42,427 nt of DNA from Candidatus Omnitrophota bacterium (lineage in GTDB: Bacteria; Omnitrophota; Gorgyraeia; Aquiviventales; Aquiviventaceae), in contig JAHFGX010000009.1 in the NCBI GenBank assembly GCA_023247215.1, forward strand, positions 1 to 42,427, given 5' to 3'. Shown piece by piece: positions 40,893 to 42,427 of this stretch. The stretch's first letter is position 1, and every line of letters starts with the position of its first letter. The position numbers and the translations under genes are program-made. Under the pieces are notes generated by a model. It worked only from the letters and a program-made list of their open reading frames with translations. It made no database searches and was not told the DNA's origin.

Positions 40893-41032
40893 GGCGTGGA
40901 GAGCGCTTCGCGGCATCGCTGGCTCGCCCCAGCGTGGCTCGCTGCGCTCCACAGAAATTCTCGCTCGCCTCACTGCGTTCGGCACCATGCCCGCTCGAAT
41001 TTCTGAGGCGCCGCTCCAGCGCTCTCCACGCC
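40893..41032. repeat. 140-nt inverted repeat element between coxA and ctaA
   Basis: The ends are a perfect 15-bp inverted repeat, GGCGTGGAGAGCGCT (40893-40907) and AGCGCTCTCCACGCC (41018-41032). An inner pair, CAGAAATTC (40952-40960) with GAATTTCTG (40997-41005), is also inverted. It fills almost the whole gap. It may be a small non-autonomous mobile element or a structured mRNA spacer. Confidence 0.75.
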
Positions 41033-41049
41033 TGAACGAGATACATACC

Positions 41050-41877
41050 ATGACGCGACATCAATTTGCGAAACTCACCGTCGCGATGACGCTGATCCTG
41101 CTGGCGGCGGGGGGGCTCGTGACCTCGACCGACTCCGGGCTGTCCGTGCCGGATTGGCCGCTCTCCTACGGGACGATGTTTCCTCCGATGGTGGGCGGCA
41201 TCCGCTACGAGCATACGCACCGGCTGATCGCGGCACTCGTGGGCCTGATGGTGGGGACGCTGGCCGTGTGGACGTGGCGGGCGGATGCTCGACGATGGGT
41301 GCGGTGGCTGGCCGGCGGGGCCTTCGCCGCCGTCCTCACGCAGGCCGTGCTCGGTGGCCTGACGGTGCTGTGGGTGCTGCCGGCCCCGATCTCCATTGCC
41401 CACGCGTGCCTGGGGCAGCTCATCTTGTCCGGGTTGGCGTGCGTGGCGCTCGTGACCTCGCCGGCCTGGGCGCGGGTTGGGGGATGGGGAGCCGGCGCGC
41501 CGCTCATCCGCCGGCGGGGGCTGCAGGCGATGGCCGCGCTCTTCATCCAATTGGTGTTGGGGGCGGTGATCCGCCACACCGGCCGGTTCGTGTGGGCTCA
41601 CGCGGCCTGGGCGGTGGTGGCGATCGTCTCCTTGCTGCGGTTGGCCGCGAGCCTGCGGCACGCGCCGGAGTTGCCGGCCCGCTGGCGCATTCGCGCATCG
41701 TTTCTGGCGTGGCTCGTCGTGGCGCAGGGCGCCATCGGTGTGGTGGTGTGGCGCACCGGCGCGCAGTGGGCCTGGTTGAGCGCGGGCCACGTCCTCATCG
41801 GCGCTGTGCTGTTGGCCGCCGTCTGCGTGACGGCGGTCGCGGCGCACCACGCCACCCATCAGGCGCAAATCTCATGA
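41050..41877 (+). CDS. ctaA: Haem A synthase (CtaA/COX15)
   Basis: A 275-residue, eight-helix membrane enzyme that oxidises the C8 methyl of haem O to give haem A for the oxidase. LLAAGGLVTSTDSGLSVPDWPLSYG is the family N-terminus, here divided by its first and second helices. EHTHRLIAALVG carries a haem-ligand His pair, and IAHACLGQL, IRHTGRFVWAHAAWA and SAGHVLIGAVL carry the others. The start at ATG 41050 follows the inverted repeat element and lacks a strong ribosome site. It overlaps ctaB by ATGA. Confidence 0.94.
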   Translation: MTRHQFAKLTVAMTLILLAAGGLVTSTDSGLSVPDWPLSYGTMFPPMVGGIRYEHTHRLIAALVGLMVGTLAVWTWRADARRWVRWLAGGAFAAVLTQAVLGGLTVLWVLPAPISIAHACLGQLILSGLACVALVTSPAWARVGGWGAGAPLIRRRGLQAMAALFIQLVLGAVIRHTGRFVWAHAAWAVVAIVSLLRLAASLRHAPELPARWRIRASFLAWLVVAQGAIGVVVWRTGAQWAWLSAGHVLIGAVLLAAVCVTAVAAHHATHQAQIS

Positions 41878-42427
41878 GCTTCCCGATGAAATGGCGCGAC
41901 TACCTGGAGCTGACGAAGCCGCGGTTGACGGCGCTGGCGCTGGTGACGGCCGCCGTGGGCTACACGCTTGGCGCGCGCCACTCGATGGATTGGGGGCGCT
42001 TGGGGGCGATGCTGCTCGGCGCCGCGCTCGCCGGCGGGGGAGCGAATGCGTTGAATCAGTGGTGGGAGCGGGACGCGGATGCGCTGATGCATCGCACCAA
42101 ATCCCGCCCGTTGCCCGCCGGCAGGATGGCCCCGTCCTCGGCCTTGGCCTTCGGCCTTGCGGCGGCCGCGCTCGGCTGCGGCTGGCTGGCGCTCACCGTC
42201 AACGCGCTGACCGCCTGGCTGGCGGCGCTGACGGTGATCAGCTACGTGCTGGTCTACACGCCGCTGAAACGGCGCACCTCGCTGTGCACGCTCGCCGGGG
42301 CGGTCCCCGGCGCGCTGCCGCCGCTCATCGGATGGGCCGCGGCGCGCGGCGCGCTGCCGTTGGCCGCGTGGCTCGTCGGGGCGATTGTCTTCCTCTGGCA
42401 ACTGCCGCACTTCCTTGCGATCGCGTG
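41874..42427 (+). CDS. ctaB: Protohaem IX farnesyltransferase (haem O synthase), 3' end cut by window
   Basis: The first 184 residues of the UbiA-family prenyltransferase that joins farnesyl to haem B, the step before CtaA. DYLELTKPRLTALALVTAA is the family start. The metal-diphosphate motif NALNQWWERDADALMHRTKSRPLP has the conserved Asn, two Asp and Arg, and LVYTPLKRRTSLCTLAGAVPGALPPLIGW follows in family order. The ATG at 41874 overlaps the ctaA stop. The gene continues past the window end. Confidence 0.96.
   Translation, partial: MSFPMKWRDYLELTKPRLTALALVTAAVGYTLGARHSMDWGRLGAMLLGAALAGGGANALNQWWERDADALMHRTKSRPLPAGRMAPSSALAFGLAAAALGCGWLALTVNALTAWLAALTVISYVLVYTPLKRRTSLCTLAGAVPGALPPLIGWAAARGALPLAAWLVGAIVFLWQLPHFLAIA

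Overview
The window is GC-rich chromosomal DNA of a Gram-negative, uncultured-type bacterium. It carries lpxD for lipid A, several lipobox lipoproteins, tatC and an aerobic haem-copper oxidase. The very long exported protein at 14405-26716 and its exported partner gene at 12808-14391 resemble, from memory, the oversized multidomain proteins of Omnitrophota. That placement is an inference and was not tested by any search. Genes are dense, and many neighbours share 4-nt ATGA overlaps or near-zero spacing.

Layout. 1-4222: end of a methyltransferase, a DEAD-box RNA helicase, a YchF-like GTPase with an altered P-loop, YajQ, a DUF378 membrane protein and a receiver-like protein. 4265-5174: a 50-residue membrane peptide overlapping tatC. 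5087-9932: a cell-wall amino-sugar recycling cluster, with murQ-anmK-sodium/solute symporter on the minus strand and nagZ divergent on the plus strand. 9942-10956: a GEMM-I (cyclic-di-GMP type) riboswitch, a terminator and a TauE/SafE-type (TSUP) transporter. 10956-12557: an epimerase whose C-terminus is written by a palindromic repeat, then an unknown membrane protein. 12604: an unusual tRNA-Phe.

12677-26800: an AT-rich promoter region, an exported TraB/EreA/ChaN-like protein and a 4103-residue exported protein, closed by a strong terminator. The giant fuses a complete PEP synthase, a degenerate second copy of its swivel and barrel domains, a GTP-type PEP carboxykinase with two metal ligands lost, and a malate synthase whose key acidic residues are kept. 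Two copies of a 71-residue repeat follow the last two modules. This is the most likely undescribed system in the window.

26852-27182: tRNA-Thr(CGT) with an inverted and two direct partial copies of its 3' end. 27183-30244: a fused class II aldolase/dehydrogenase, thioredoxin and purN. 30237-32763 (minus): an FtsH-like protease lacking the periplasmic domain, and a lipoprotein. 32912-34506: enolase (probably leaderless mRNA) and an FtsB/DivIC protein. 34549-34842: an initiator tRNA gene split by a 217-nt group I intron. 34972-36042: lpxD. 36128-42427: a respiratory operon made of a dihaem cytochrome c, a cupredoxin lipoprotein, coxB, coxA (A2 type), ctaA and ctaB, running off the end of the window. 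No CRISPR array, rRNA gene or insertion sequence was seen.
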